Shown one piece after another: positions 29,382-39,066 of a stretch of DNA of 64,000 bases. A program made the position numbers and the translations under genes. This stretch comes from Pedobacter sp. SL55 (GTDB taxonomy: Bacteria; Bacteroidota; Bacteroidia; Sphingobacteriales; Sphingobacteriaceae). Numbering within the stretch: the stretch's first letter is position 1; the number at the start of each line of letters is the position of its first letter. The notes beneath the pieces are model-generated. The model was given only the letters and a program-made list of their open reading frames with translations, was not told the origin of the DNA and searched no databases. The stretch lies in the NCBI RefSeq assembly GCF_026625705.1, contig NZ_CP113059.1, forward strand, positions 4,340,001 through 4,404,000, in the 5' to 3' direction.

Positions 29382-30038
29382 ATGGATATCACGCAGCTAG
29401 AAACGCTCATAGAGAATAATCAGTTAGATGAAATAGTGGCTTTGTTGTCGCAAAAACCGCAATTAGCTACACAGGTCACTTCACATCAAATTTCGCCAAT
29501 GCTGTTGGCCTGCTATTATAAAAAGATGGATATTGCCAATGCAATTGCAGAATTTATGTCCGAATTGAGCATTTTCGACGCTTGCGCCATTGGCAAATTC
29601 GATGATGTTACCTTGTTAGTTTTCAAAGAACCTAGAGCCGTAAACGAATATTCTGCCGATGGTTTTACACCATTAGGTTTGGCTTGCTATTTTGGTCACG
29701 AAGAAATTGCTCGCTTTCTAGTTTTGAAAGGCGCTGATGTAAACCTGCCTAGCAAAAATGGCTTCAATGTTTTCCCGATACACTCTGCGGTAGCCAACAA
29801 CAACTACAATATTGCGAAAATACTTTTAGACGCCGGTGCCTATCCAAATGTTTGTCAGAAATCTGGCGTTGCGCCTTTACATAGCGCAGCACAGTTGGGC
29901 AACATAGAAATGATTATCTTATTGCTAGAACATGGCGCTGAGGTAACTTTAAGGATGGAAGGAGGAAAACTACCTGCCGATTTAGCTGCTGAGAAAGGTT
30001 TTGCAGAAATTGCAGAGATATTGAGAGACGATGATTGA
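29382..30038 (+). CDS. Ankyrin-repeat protein
   Basis: Soluble 218-residue protein made of ankyrin repeats with no signal peptide, so cytoplasmic. Clear repeats are DGFTPLGLACYFGHEEIARF (about residues 91-120), NVFPIHSAVANNNYNIAKIL (about 127-155) and GVAPLHSAAQLGNIEMIILL (about 160-190), with weaker ones before. It has no catalytic domain and is a protein-protein interaction scaffold of unknown partner. It stands alone on the plus strand, divergent from ftsK. Confidence 0.9.
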   Translation: MDITQLETLIENNQLDEIVALLSQKPQLATQVTSHQISPMLLACYYKKMDIANAIAEFMSELSIFDACAIGKFDDVTLLVFKEPRAVNEYSADGFTPLGLACYFGHEEIARFLVLKGADVNLPSKNGFNVFPIHSAVANNNYNIAKILLDAGAYPNVCQKSGVAPLHSAAQLGNIEMIILLLEHGAEVTLRMEGGKLPADLAAEKGFAEIAEILRDDD

Positions 30039-30138
30039 AAAAGTGAAAAGGCAAAAGTATAAAGTAAAAAACTGGAATTAGACTTTAAAAGTTAAATACG
30101 GCAAATCGTAACTCGTAAATCTAAAATCGTAATTCGGT

Positions 30139-30357
30139 CTATTCCCAAACTTTAGATCTCACACGCTTCATATAAGTTCTAATATCTAACACCACGGCGG
30201 CTAAGATGTAAAACAGTATTGGAAAACCTACGGCCAAAAACGAGGAGTAGATAAAGAACAAACGAACTTTATTAGTGCTCATATCTAATTTGTTGGCCAA
30301 ATAAGCAGATACTCCAAAACTACGTTGTTCAAAAAAAGTAACTATACGTTGAAACAT
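30139..30357 (-). CDS. PspC domain protein
   Basis: Small 72-residue membrane protein with the phage-shock-protein C fold: N-terminal amphipathic part (SFGVSAYLANKLDMSTNKVR) and one strong transmembrane segment (FLAVGFPILFYILAAVVL, about residues 40-57), then a basic tail. PspC-like proteins sense or counter envelope stress. It has no PspA or PspB neighbours here, so its role is not shown by context. Confidence 0.85.
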   Translation of the reverse strand: MFQRIVTFFEQRSFGVSAYLANKLDMSTNKVRLFFIYSSFLAVGFPILFYILAAVVLDIRTYMKRVRSKVWE

Positions 30358-30505
30358 GCTACGTTGATTTTAGACCTAATTTACAAATTTAATAGTTAAG
30401 AACATAAATATTAATTTTCAGTTAATATTTAACGAAAGGTTCAATATTTTGATATCTTCAAGTATTTATGATTAAAAATCCAAGTGCTACTCAATCCGCT
30501 TAGCT

Positions 30506-31789
30506 TCAAGTTTTTTTCAAAATCTTCAATCCGATACCGCAATTTAAACATTTCTTTTCATTACAATAGCTTTTACGCAATTGCAGTAAAGCTTGCGTTT
30601 GGTATGCATTCTCTAACATAATACCAGCTTTCACATATTGAGAAATGATACTATTATTTTCTGCAGCAATACTTTCTAACAAATAAAATGCCCTAGTTTG
30701 GTAGTTGGCCTGCCCTGTGTACTTACCATAAGCAAACAAAAATAAACTTACGGTATTAATCAATAAGTTATCGATAGAAGATTTGCCCAACTGCACACTT
30801 ACTTTTTCTGCTTCTTTATTGAAATGATAATGTCTTAACCAAAAATCGTTCACTGGCAACTGCTCAAATAGTAAATGTAATTCTTTAACGTTTTTCACTT
30901 CTAACACTTTTGAAAACAAATGGCTTGATTTCAAAATTAAAGCCGCGAACTGTGCCAATCTTAACGTAGGAAAATTCTGTGGACGCATCCTCAAAAATTT
31001 CCACAAAGAAATATCAATGGGCACTAATTTGTATTTCTGTTTTAAAAATGCATATTCTGTTTTCAATTGATTGGGATAATCATCTTCGAAACTTTGGTTT
31101 AAAAAACCTGCTTGGCCAAAAATCAAAGCTTCGATTTGTAAGGATTGGTCTTTGTGCTTGGCAAATAACGTTTGTGGCAAACTTTGCGCAAGCAATTGCA
31201 TAGGTAAGGCATTTACTTTAAAACCAAAGTTTTTGGCCATAAAATGATAAAAAGTTTCGTCCCAATTACCGTTAAGCTGCTCTAGCCGTTCAAAAACTTC
31301 TTCAGATTTTTGGGCTAAACGCTCTACCAAAACCCTCGAGAGAAAACCATTTACCACAAAGCCATCTATTTCTTTCAATTGGTTTTCGCAAGGAAAAGCA
31401 TTTACTGCATTAATAAGGTTTTGATAATTATTGAACAGATGCGCTGGCACTTTCTCCTGTAAAACTAACGTAGGCAAGATGGTGCCATCTTTCATGGCAA
31501 TCTCTGTATCGTGCTCCCAAACTACATGTAAAACAACGTTATCATAAGCATCATCGTTTTGGTGTTGGTGCGCTTTCCAATCCGAAGCTTTCAAATGAAC
31601 TTCTACCTGCCCTACCCAAGTAGTTTCGCCAATAATAATTTTCGCACTGGTAAAATCTGGTCCTGCATGTTTGTTTGGAAAACCACAATTTAAAACCTTC
31701 AATGGCTTTCCATCAACAGTGTGTAGCTGCTGCGTATCGTAAAGCCTAAATTGCCATACAAAATGTAGAAATTCTTCTGGAAAACGCAT
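30506..31789 (-). CDS. DUF2851 family protein
   Basis: Uncharacterised Bacteroidota protein family, about 427 residues. I use the ATG at 31789 (MRFPEEFLHFVW), the usual family N-terminus, rather than an ATG five codons earlier. Typical segments are LKVLNCGFPNKHAGPDFTSA, WVGQVEVHLKASDW and NVVLHVVWEHD. The C-terminus ends with CNEKKCLNCGIGLKIL, with Cys residues that may bind metal. There is no signal peptide. The N-terminal GPDF and EVHLKASDW pattern recalls nuclease folds, but function is unknown. Confidence 0.85.
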   Translation of the reverse strand: MRFPEEFLHFVWQFRLYDTQQLHTVDGKPLKVLNCGFPNKHAGPDFTSAKIIIGETTWVGQVEVHLKASDWKAHQHQNDDAYDNVVLHVVWEHDTEIAMKDGTILPTLVLQEKVPAHLFNNYQNLINAVNAFPCENQLKEIDGFVVNGFLSRVLVERLAQKSEEVFERLEQLNGNWDETFYHFMAKNFGFKVNALPMQLLAQSLPQTLFAKHKDQSLQIEALIFGQAGFLNQSFEDDYPNQLKTEYAFLKQKYKLVPIDISLWKFLRMRPQNFPTLRLAQFAALILKSSHLFSKVLEVKNVKELHLLFEQLPVNDFWLRHYHFNKEAEKVSVQLGKSSIDNLLINTVSLFLFAYGKYTGQANYQTRAFYLLESIAAENNSIISQYVKAGIMLENAYQTQALLQLRKSYCNEKKCLNCGIGLKILKKT

Positions 31790-31895
31790 ACTTGAAATTA
31801 GCAATAAAAATGCATTAATCCGCTTTTTAAAACCAAAAGGAGTTGCATCCTTAATACTTGCGAATTTTTAAATATTTCGCAAGCCTATCTCAATC

Positions 31896-32795
31896 TTATT
31901 TTACTTCCTTCTTTTTATAATTCGTAATAAAAACACCCAATATAATCAGCACTGTAGCAATTAATAAATCGTAAGTAACTGTTTCGTTAAGAATTAGCCA
32001 GCCTAAAAATATGGCAATAATGGTATTAAAGTAAGATAAAATAGATACCTCGGTAGCACTTACTTTTTTAAGCGCATAGTTATAGCAAAAGAAACCAACT
32101 ACCGATCCAAAAACCCCTAAATAAACTACGGCGGCTATACTTTGCCAACTCCACTGCGTAAATTCTGTAGTAGGAGAAACGAACAAAGCAATAATGAGCT
32201 GAGCTACTGCAGCATAAGCAAATTGATAAAACAGATCTAGAAAAATATTGCTGCTTTTATGTGTGTATTTTTTGGTATAGATGGTTCCTGCTGCCCATCC
32301 TAAAATAGCAATAGCCAAATAAATAATACCAGTTTTGTAGTTGGGGTCTAATATATCGCCAATACCATCTCTAAAAATAAAGGCTACGCCACTAAAGCCA
32401 ATAATAACGCCAATAAACCCTTTTAAACTTGGCTTTTGTAGACCAAATATTAAGCTTCCCAAAAACACCACAATTGGCGATAGCGCTGTTAGCAGTGAGG
32501 TTAATCCACTGGGAATACTTTCTTCGGCTACGGTGGTCATGCCATTGGCTACGATAATCATTAAGCTGGCCACCAGAATTTGTCGTCCAAAACTTTTCCA
32601 GCCAATCCACTTAAATTCTCCTTTGTAAAGTAAAATAGCTAACAATATAGAAGAGGCAACTACCTGGCGAAAACCTGCTACAAACCAAGCGGGTATAGTA
32701 TGTACCGCAATACGAATACCCAAATAAGTTGTACCCCAAACTATAGCGATGGCAAACAACGCTACAATTAATTTCACATCTTTCTTTTGGCTCAT
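31896..32795 (-). CDS. EamA/DMT family permease
   Basis: Inner-membrane transporter of the drug/metabolite superfamily with ten predicted helices in 299 residues, two EamA halves (about 8-140 and 155-290). Characteristic segments are [20 protein letters not shown] at the start and [20 protein letters not shown] in the second half, plus a short basic tail. Substrate is probably a small metabolite or amino acid and cannot be named. Its start overlaps the pyrF stop by 4 bp, so the two are translationally coupled. Confidence 0.92.
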   Translation of the reverse strand: MSQKKDVKLIVALFAIAIVWGTTYLGIRIAVHTIPAWFVAGFRQVVASSILLAILLYKGEFKWIGWKSFGRQILVASLMIIVANGMTTVAEESIPSGLTSLLTALSPIVVFLGSLIFGLQKPSLKGFIGVIIGFSGVAFIFRDGIGDILDPNYKTGIIYLAIAILGWAAGTIYTKKYTHKSSNIFLDLFYQFAYAAVAQLIIALFVSPTTEFTQWSWQSIAAVVYLGVFGSVVGFFCYNYALKKVSATEVSILSYFNTIIAIFLGWLILNETVTYDLLIATVLIILGVFITNYKKKEVK

Positions 32796-33622
32796 ATCAA
32801 ATTGGCAGCCTTTAAAATCTGCTCCATTTCTTGCTGTAAAGCCAATGCTTCTTCTCTTGCTTTTTCGGCAAAATCTTCGCCACTACTTGCGTAAATGATA
32901 CTACGGGCCGAGTTGACTAACAAACCGCACTCGCTATTTAAGCCATATTCGCAAACAGCGCTTAAGCTACCACCCTGTGCGCCAACACCAGGCACCAATA
33001 AAAAGTGATCTGGCGCCAAACGGCGGATATTTTGAAACTCCTCTGGCTTAGTTGCACCTACTACATACATCATTTGGCTGCTATCACTCCATTGCTGCGA
33101 AGTGCTAATTACCTGTTCGTATAGCTTTTGATTGTCGCTTTGCTTAGCTTGAAAATCTTGGCTTCCGGCATTTGAAGTTAAGGCTAAAAGGATTACCCAT
33201 TTATCTTGATAAGTTAAAAACGGTGTAACCGAATCTTTACCCATATAAGGTGCTACGGTAACCGAATCGAAACTCATACCAGAACTTTCTTCTTTAAAAA
33301 AAGCTTCTGCATACATGGCCGATGTGTTACCAATATCGCCACGCTTGGCATCGGCAATGGTAAAAACATCTTTTGGGAAATGTTCCCAAGTTTTTACCAG
33401 CGTGTTCCAACCTTTAACGCCACGGGTTTCGTAAAATGCCGTATTAGGTTTATAGGCTACGCATAAATCATGGGTAGCATCAATTAGCTGTTTGTTAAAT
33501 TCTAGAATTGGATCATTGTACTTTAATAGATGTTTGGGCAACTTATCCATAACCGGATCTAGACCTACACATAAGAATGATTTTTTACGCTGAATTTGTT
33601 CAAAAAGCTGCTGCTTGTTCAT
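32792..33622 (-). CDS. pyrF: Orotidine-5'-phosphate decarboxylase
   Basis: Catalyses the last step of de novo UMP synthesis, OMP to UMP. It is 276 residues, the longer type 2 form used by Bacteroidota and Actinobacteria. The active-site motif D-x-K-x-x-D is seen in [19 protein letters not shown] near residue 88; the N-terminal [15 protein letters not shown] and the phosphate-binding [11 protein letters not shown] are also present. It overlaps the downstream EamA gene by 4 bp. Upstream, 33647-33654 reads CATCTTTG on the minus strand, one base off a TAnnTTTG box. Confidence 0.96.
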   Translation of the reverse strand: MNKQQLFEQIQRKKSFLCVGLDPVMDKLPKHLLKYNDPILEFNKQLIDATHDLCVAYKPNTAFYETRGVKGWNTLVKTWEHFPKDVFTIADAKRGDIGNTSAMYAEAFFKEESSGMSFDSVTVAPYMGKDSVTPFLTYQDKWVILLALTSNAGSQDFQAKQSDNQKLYEQVISTSQQWSDSSQMMYVVGATKPEEFQNIRRLAPDHFLLVPGVGAQGGSLSAVCEYGLNSECGLLVNSARSIIYASSGEDFAEKAREEALALQQEMEQILKAANLI

Positions 33623-34046
33623 TTACGATGAGATTTAAAGATGTGCAAAGATGAGGATTAAAACCACAAAGAACCAAAGAACCACAAAGATTTTTTAATT
33701 GCTGATTATTAAAATATAATTATTGGCTACAGTATAAAGCCACAAAAGGATTACTTTGGAGCCGGAATAAAGTTACCGATAAAAATGTGACGCTTATTTT
33801 TAACCTACCTAAAAGCGTAAAAAACAGCTCTATTAACGGTTATTAGGAGAGATGTTTAAACTTTTTTTCAAAATCTCTTGCAGATTAAAATTCAATTGCC
33901 TACAATTGTGCCATAATTCTCAGAACGTTTATCTGAATACCTCCCGAAAATATCTTAAGCAAGAAAATTCTTTTAAATCTTTTAAGCCCTTTTTTGGTTG
34001 TATTATTTGGTTAAACTCTTAAAATAAAATTCTCGACAAAATATAA
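33623..34046. other. Intergenic region between divergent pyrF and rho
   Basis: A 424-bp gap. It contains near-tandem short repeats of accacaaagaa at 33661-33690, and a start-less open stretch on the plus strand, 33706-33846 (47 codons, including KNVTLIFNLPKSVKNSSING before a stop), that looks like the end of a lost gene I cannot identify. The remainder leading into rho is AT-rich and should carry the rho promoter and a 5' leader. Confidence 0.45.
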
Positions 34047-35771
34047 ATGTTTAGTAAAACAGAACTAACTGAAAAGCTAACTGCCGAATTGCGTGAGTTA
34101 GCAAAAGCGAATGGTGTTGATAATGTTGGCGATTTACGCAAAAACGATTTGATCGAACAAATTCTTCAAAAACAAACTGAAACTGCAGAAGTGGCCGTTA
34201 CTCCAAACGTGGTAACTGAGGCTCCTTCTAATGAAAAACCTGCCAGAAAAAGAACACGCATTGTTAAAGATACTGCACCAGTTGCAGAAGAAAAAACACA
34301 AAGGCCTACACTTTTTGATGAATCTGACAAGATAGAAATTCCTTCGCCAGATTTTGAAGCTATTGCCTTGGTTACCGGCCAAGACCTTTCTAAACAAGAA
34401 AGCATTGCAGATAAAATCCAAAATCAGAAAAATAAAAAAGACCGTACTCCAAAAGGCAAAAACAACAGTAACGACACAGAAGTTATTGTAGTTGAGGATA
34501 AACCTGTTAAGGAGGAGAAAATTGCCAGAAGCGAAAAACCTCAAAGAGAAGAAAAGCCTCAAAAAGACGACAATCGCCAGCAAAAAAACCAAAACCAAAA
34601 CCAAAATAACAATGGTAACCACAAGCAAAACGAAACAAGTTATTCTAACTTAGATTTTGATAATACCATTACCAACGAAGGTGTGTTAGAGATTATGCCT
34701 GATGGTTATGGCTTTTTGCGCTCGGCAGATTACAATTATTTATCTTCTCCGGATGATATTTATGTATCTCAATCACAAATCAAATTGTTTGGTTTAAAAA
34801 CTGGAGATACCGTTAATGGAAGCATCCGTCCGCCAAAAGAAGGCGAAAAATATTTTCCTTTGGTAAAGGTAATTAGCATTAATGGCCGTATTCCGGCTGA
34901 TGTGCGTGACCGCGTTCCTTTTGATTATTTGACGCCGCTTTTTCCTACAGAAAAATTAAACTTATTTACTGATAGCACCAATTATTCTACCCGTATCATG
35001 GACCTTTTTACCCCAATTGGCAAAGGTCAGCGTGGTTTAATTGTTGCGCAACCTAAAACAGGTAAAACCAATTTATTAAAAGAAGTTGCCAATGCAATTG
35101 CTAAAAATCATCCAGAAGTTTATTTAATTATATTGTTAATTGATGAACGTCCGGAAGAGGTTACAGATATGGCTCGTAGCGTAAGAGCAGAAGTAGTTTC
35201 ATCCACTTTTGATGAGCCTGCCGAGCGTCACGTAAAAATCGCTAACATCGTTTTAGAAAAATCTAAACGTTTGGTAGAATGTGGCCACGACGTAGTGATC
35301 TTATTAGATTCGATTACTCGTTTAGCAAGAGCTTATAACACTACCGCTCCAGCTTCGGGTAAAATCTTATCTGGTGGTGTTGATGCTAATGCTTTACACA
35401 AACCTAAGCGTTTCTTCGGTGCTGCTCGTAACATAGAAAAAGGTGGCTCTTTAACTATTTTAGCTACTGCGTTAACAGAAACAGGCTCTAAAATGGACGA
35501 GGTTATCTTCGAAGAATTTAAAGGTACAGGTAACATGGAACTACAATTAGACCGTAAATTGGCTAACAAACGTATCTTCCCAGCAATTGATATTACGGCT
35601 TCGAGTACACGTAGAGATGATCTATTATTGGATAGAGAGAACCTACAGCGTATCTGGGTGTTACGTAACCACTTGGCAGATATGAACTCTCAAGAAGCTA
35701 TGGAATTGGTACAAGCCCAAATTAAAGGCACTAAGAGCAACGAAGAATTCCTCTTGGGAATGAACGGATAG
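34047..35771 (+). CDS. rho: Transcription termination factor Rho with long disordered insert
   Basis: Hexameric RNA helicase that ends transcription, 574 residues against about 420 in E. coli. The Rho_N helical domain spans about 1-45 ([20 protein letters not shown]); residues about 46-198 form a low-complexity, charged and Asn/Gln/Lys-rich insert. The RNA-binding cold-shock domain follows ([15 protein letters not shown], about 212-280), then the ATPase with Walker A AQPKTGKT (334-341), [13 protein letters not shown] and [16 protein letters not shown]. Such inserts are characteristic of Bacteroidota Rho and have been linked in Bacteroides to phase separation. pssA follows after a repeat-rich gap. 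Confidence 0.97.
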   Translation: MFSKTELTEKLTAELRELAKANGVDNVGDLRKNDLIEQILQKQTETAEVAVTPNVVTEAPSNEKPARKRTRIVKDTAPVAEEKTQRPTLFDESDKIEIPSPDFEAIALVTGQDLSKQESIADKIQNQKNKKDRTPKGKNNSNDTEVIVVEDKPVKEEKIARSEKPQREEKPQKDDNRQQKNQNQNQNNNGNHKQNETSYSNLDFDNTITNEGVLEIMPDGYGFLRSADYNYLSSPDDIYVSQSQIKLFGLKTGDTVNGSIRPPKEGEKYFPLVKVISINGRIPADVRDRVPFDYLTPLFPTEKLNLFTDSTNYSTRIMDLFTPIGKGQRGLIVAQPKTGKTNLLKEVANAIAKNHPEVYLIILLIDERPEEVTDMARSVRAEVVSSTFDEPAERHVKIANIVLEKSKRLVECGHDVVILLDSITRLARAYNTTAPASGKILSGGVDANALHKPKRFFGAARNIEKGGSLTILATALTETGSKMDEVIFEEFKGTGNMELQLDRKLANKRIFPAIDITASSTRRDDLLLDRENLQRIWVLRNHLADMNSQEAMELVQAQIKGTKSNEEFLLGMNG

Positions 35772-35780
35772 TAAAAGTTT

Positions 35781-35835
35781 TACGTTATACGTTATAAGTT
35801 GTAAGTTTGGCTTGCAATAAAAAACGTATAACGTA
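35781..35835. repeat. Inverted repeat between rho and pssA
   Basis: TACGTTATACGTT (35781-35793) is the exact reverse complement of AACGTATAACGTA (35823-35835), 29 bp apart; a third partial copy, TATAACGTAAC, follows before the pssA start. It could form a stem in the rho 3' end. Similar acgttataagt motifs appear at 48713-48780. Confidence 0.6.
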
Positions 35836-35857
35836 ATACCTATAACGTAACACTCAA

Positions 35858-36529
35858 ATGCTAAACCTCCCTAATGCTTTAACCTGCGCCAATTTATTTT
35901 CTGGTTGTATAGGTATTGTATTTTGTTTTAATGGCGATTTAAAATCTGCAGCCTACTTTGTAATCTTATCTGGAATATTTGATTTTTTTGATGGGATGGC
36001 TGCCAGAGCATTGAAAATAAAAAATAGCATTGGTAAAGATTTAGATTCATTGGCTGATGTAGTGAGCTTTGGTTTTTTACCTGGAGCAATCATGTTCCAT
36101 CTATTTAAAGCTAGCGATTTACCTCATCCCTATTTTGCGTATTTTGCCTTTATCATTACCTTATTTTCGGCGTTAAGGCTAGCTAAATTTAATAACGATA
36201 CCCGCCAAACCGTAGATTTTATTGGGTTAAATACCCCGATGAATACACTTTTTATTGTATCGTTACCTTATGTAGCCGATTACCACCCACAAGTAATTGG
36301 AAATTGGATGGTTTTAGCCGTAATTTCTATAGTATGCAGTTATTTACTGGTAAGCGAAATCAAAATCTTCTCACTCAAATTCAGCAATTTAAGATGGAGC
36401 GAAAATAAAATCAAGTTTGTATTCATGATTTTATCTGTTGTGTTATTCGCTTGGCAGCAATTTGTAGCTATCCCGATAATCTTATTGCTTTATATTGCTT
36501 TATCTTTCGTTTATTTTAGAAATAAATAA
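35858..36529 (+). CDS. pssA: CDP-diacylglycerol-serine O-phosphatidyltransferase
   Basis: Inner-membrane enzyme that makes phosphatidylserine, the precursor of phosphatidylethanolamine. The CDP-alcohol phosphotransferase motif D-G-x2-A-R-x8-G-x3-D-x3-D is FDGMAARALKIKNSIGKDLD followed by SLAD, near residues 45-68. About six or seven membrane helices fill the 223 residues, matching the short type II PssA. It lies 86 bp after rho on the same strand and may be read from its own promoter. Confidence 0.92.
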   Translation: MLNLPNALTCANLFSGCIGIVFCFNGDLKSAAYFVILSGIFDFFDGMAARALKIKNSIGKDLDSLADVVSFGFLPGAIMFHLFKASDLPHPYFAYFAFIITLFSALRLAKFNNDTRQTVDFIGLNTPMNTLFIVSLPYVADYHPQVIGNWMVLAVISIVCSYLLVSEIKIFSLKFSNLRWSENKIKFVFMILSVVLFAWQQFVAIPIILLLYIALSFVYFRNK

Positions 36530-36724
36530 CGTGAATTATGGGGCTTAATCTTCGCTAACCAACCCTTAAATAAATTTGCTACGTGGTTTAGGGTAACGGA
36601 AAATCGGCAGTTCTTCATGCTAAATTTAATTTAGTTCAGCATCAGTTTTAATTCTGATTAATAATCTGAGTTCGATTGTTAAAGTGTGATTGGGTGGTAT
36701 TTAAACACGCTATAACGATTTGTA

Positions 36725-36814
36725 ACCACCCCACCTTTCAGGCACCCCTCCAAAGGAGGGGAATTGCGACCTACATTCCCCTCTTTCAGAGGAGTGGTCG
36801 AAGACCGGGGTGTT
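36725..36814. repeat. Interspersed GC-rich palindromic repeat (nested hairpins)
   Basis: Nested palindromes: CCCCTCCaaaGGAGGGG (about 36744-36760) and TTCCCCTCtttcaGAGGAGTGG, all inside outer arms CCACCCC and GGGGTG. It is far richer in GC than its surroundings. This form, with facing CCCCTCC and GGAGGGG hairpins, is a common intergenic repeat in Bacteroidota genomes. Confidence 0.7.
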
Positions 36815-36911
36815 GTAGGGATATAAATATTAATCGAACTCACTTTAATAGGTTAAAAATCGAACTCAGGTTACCAAACAAATAACCAACAAATCGTTCT
36901 CGTAAAAGAAA

Positions 36912-36940
36912 AAAGGAGAACCGTTGTTAAGTTCTCCTTT
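36912..36940 (-). terminator. Terminator of the PurF-family gene
   Basis: AAAGGAGAAC and GTTCTCCTTT are perfect 10-bp complements around a 9-nt loop. On the minus strand the stem is followed by TTTCTTTTAC. It lies 38 bp past the stop of the minus-strand amidotransferase gene. Confidence 0.75.
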
Positions 36941-36977
36941 ATATGCAAAGCGAAGTAGGTTTTTAAACCCTGCCCCG

Positions 36978-38879
36978 TTAGTATGCTCTTTGGTTGTTAC
37001 CCTCTTTCCAGTTTACAAAGGCTTTATTTACCACTTTGTTACCACCCGGTGTTGGATAATCTCCTGAAAAATACCAATCGCCCAAGTGATTTGGACAAGC
37101 CTCATGAAGACTTTCTAAAGTTTGATAAATTACCTCAACTTCTGCCACCGTATCTGCCGGGGTAATGATCTTCGCAATCTGATCTGAAATTTCTTGAGGA
37201 GTGAAAGGCTTGTAGATATCTTTCACATGGTTAACGATTTCCTCTTTCGGCAACTCCAAAGAAGCTTTACATTTCTGGTAAACCTCTTCAATGATATGCT
37301 CTTGACCTCTTTCTTTTAACAACTGAATAGCGGCATCAAAAGCTACAAACTGTCCCATTTTAGACATATCGATACCGTAGCAATCTGGATATCTAATTTG
37401 CGGAGCAGAAGAAACAATAATGATTTTTTTAGGATGCAACCTATCAATAATCTTGATGATACTTTGCTTCAAGGTAGTACCTCTCACAATAGAATCATCA
37501 ACAGCTACCAAAGTATCTGTATGGTTTTTAATTACCCCGTAAGTAGTATCGTACACATGAGCCACCATTTCGCCCCTATCTGCATCGGCAGTAATAAAGG
37601 TACGTAACTTTACATCTTTGATAGCCAATTTCTCTACTCTTGGACGCATAGACAACAGCTCATCTAAAGCGGTATCATCTAAAACCTCCTTACGTTTAAG
37701 TAAAGTTTCCTTTTGATAATCGGTAATGTATTTATGTAGGCCATCTACCATTCCGTAGAAAGAAACCTCTGCCGTGTTCGGGATAAACGAGAAAACAGTA
37801 TTTTTAAGATCGTAGTTTACCGTTTTAAGCACCTGCGGACACAGTAGCTCGCCTAATTTTTTACGTTCTTTATAAATGTCTGCATCACTTCCTCTTGAGA
37901 AATAAATACGCTCAAACGAACATGCTTTTTTCTCTAATGGCTCACGAAACATTTCTTCGGTAACTGTACCATCTTTTTTGATAATCAATGCATGTCCTGG
38001 CTTAATTTCCTTTACATTCTTGATTTGCACTTTAAAGGCCGTTTGAATTGCTGGTCGCTCAGAAGCGGCAACCACCACCTCATCATCCATATAGTAAAAT
38101 GCCGGACGAATACCTGCTGGGTCTCTCATCACAAAAGCATCGCCGTTCCCAACTATGCCAGACATAGTGTAACCACCATCCCAGCTTTTTGCAGATCTTC
38201 TTAGGATATTTGCAACGTTTAAGCCTTCAGATATTTTGTGGGTAATTTCTACGTTAGTTAACCCCTCTTTTTTATATTCATCAAACAAAGTTTGATTTTC
38301 ATCATCTAAAAAATGACCAATTTTTTCCAGTACAGTTACGGTATCCGCTTTTTCTTTAGGGTGCTGCCCCAGCTCGTATAATTGCTCTAACAACTCATCT
38401 ACGTTAGTCATGTTAAAGTTACCGGCAATTACCAAGTTTCTGGTCATCCAGTTGTTTTGGCGTAAAAATGGGTGGCAATTTTCGATACTGTTTTTACCAT
38501 GTGTACCGTAGCGAAGGTGCCCTAACAACACCTCTCCAATAAAACTCACATTTTGTTTTAAGAACTCCGTGTCTTTCATTAGTTCTGGAGTTTCTTCTTG
38601 TATACCAACAAATTTGCTTTGCACGTAACCGAAAATATCTGCAACAGCATTTTGAGCCATTGAGCGGTAGCGACTAATGTATCGGCTACCAGGTTTCATG
38701 TCCAATTTAATGGTGGCAATACCAGCTCCATCCTGACCGCGATTGTGCTGCTTTTCCATTAACAAATACAATTTGTTAAGGCCGTAAAGTGCAGTACCGT
38801 ATTTTTCTTGGTAGTATGAGAGAGGTTTTAACAATCGGATAAAGGCTATCCCGCATTCGTGTTTGATCTGTTCGCTCAT
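36978..38879 (-). CDS. PurF-type amidophosphoribosyltransferase, long Bacteroidota form
   Basis: Type II glutamine amidotransferase fused to a phosphoribosyltransferase, 633 residues against about 470-510 for ordinary PurF. The N-terminal Cys for glutaminase action is in IKHECGIAFIRL (Cys9); KQHNRGQDGAGIAT and GHLRYGTHGKNSIENCHPF follow. The PRPP loop is LVAVDDSIVRGTT near residue 440. A normal PurF would transfer ammonia to PRPP in the first step of purine synthesis. This long form is conserved in the phylum and may coexist with a standard PurF elsewhere, so a paralogous role is possible. It is monocistronic with its own terminator. Confidence 0.88.
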   Translation of the reverse strand: MSEQIKHECGIAFIRLLKPLSYYQEKYGTALYGLNKLYLLMEKQHNRGQDGAGIATIKLDMKPGSRYISRYRSMAQNAVADIFGYVQSKFVGIQEETPELMKDTEFLKQNVSFIGEVLLGHLRYGTHGKNSIENCHPFLRQNNWMTRNLVIAGNFNMTNVDELLEQLYELGQHPKEKADTVTVLEKIGHFLDDENQTLFDEYKKEGLTNVEITHKISEGLNVANILRRSAKSWDGGYTMSGIVGNGDAFVMRDPAGIRPAFYYMDDEVVVAASERPAIQTAFKVQIKNVKEIKPGHALIIKKDGTVTEEMFREPLEKKACSFERIYFSRGSDADIYKERKKLGELLCPQVLKTVNYDLKNTVFSFIPNTAEVSFYGMVDGLHKYITDYQKETLLKRKEVLDDTALDELLSMRPRVEKLAIKDVKLRTFITADADRGEMVAHVYDTTYGVIKNHTDTLVAVDDSIVRGTTLKQSIIKIIDRLHPKKIIIVSSAPQIRYPDCYGIDMSKMGQFVAFDAAIQLLKERGQEHIIEEVYQKCKASLELPKEEIVNHVKDIYKPFTPQEISDQIAKIITPADTVAEVEVIYQTLESLHEACPNHLGDWYFSGDYPTPGGNKVVNKAFVNWKEGNNQRAY

Positions 38880-39066
38880 TGATTGTGATTGAGCCGCAAA
38901 TTTACCGCTTTAATTAACCACAACCTAACAGAAAATGTAAGTTTTATCGTAAAATTATTATAACCTAAAGAATACCCTGCTAATTAGCTTTTTAGCAATT
39001 ATAGGAATGTAATTTTAACATTTTAAAGACAAACCTAAATTATAAAAACAGACCATACCATGCCAA

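Larger units (their letters stand above)
36530..36977. other. Intergenic region with GC-rich palindromic repeat and terminator
   Basis: A 448-bp gap between convergent pssA and the PurF-family gene. It has no convincing gene. It contains a GC-rich palindromic repeat (36725-36814) and a terminator hairpin (36912-36940). The stretch 36541-36720 is AT-rich and unremarkable. Confidence 0.55.

Noticed and set aside
29380..30038. Ankyrin protein as a secreted effector
   Set aside because: It has no signal peptide or sorting domain and no toxin or secretion neighbour.
34134..34628. 164-codon minus-strand frame opposite the rho insert
   Set aside because: It is the antisense reading of the low-complexity Asn/Lys region, giving an artificial F/V/L-rich product.
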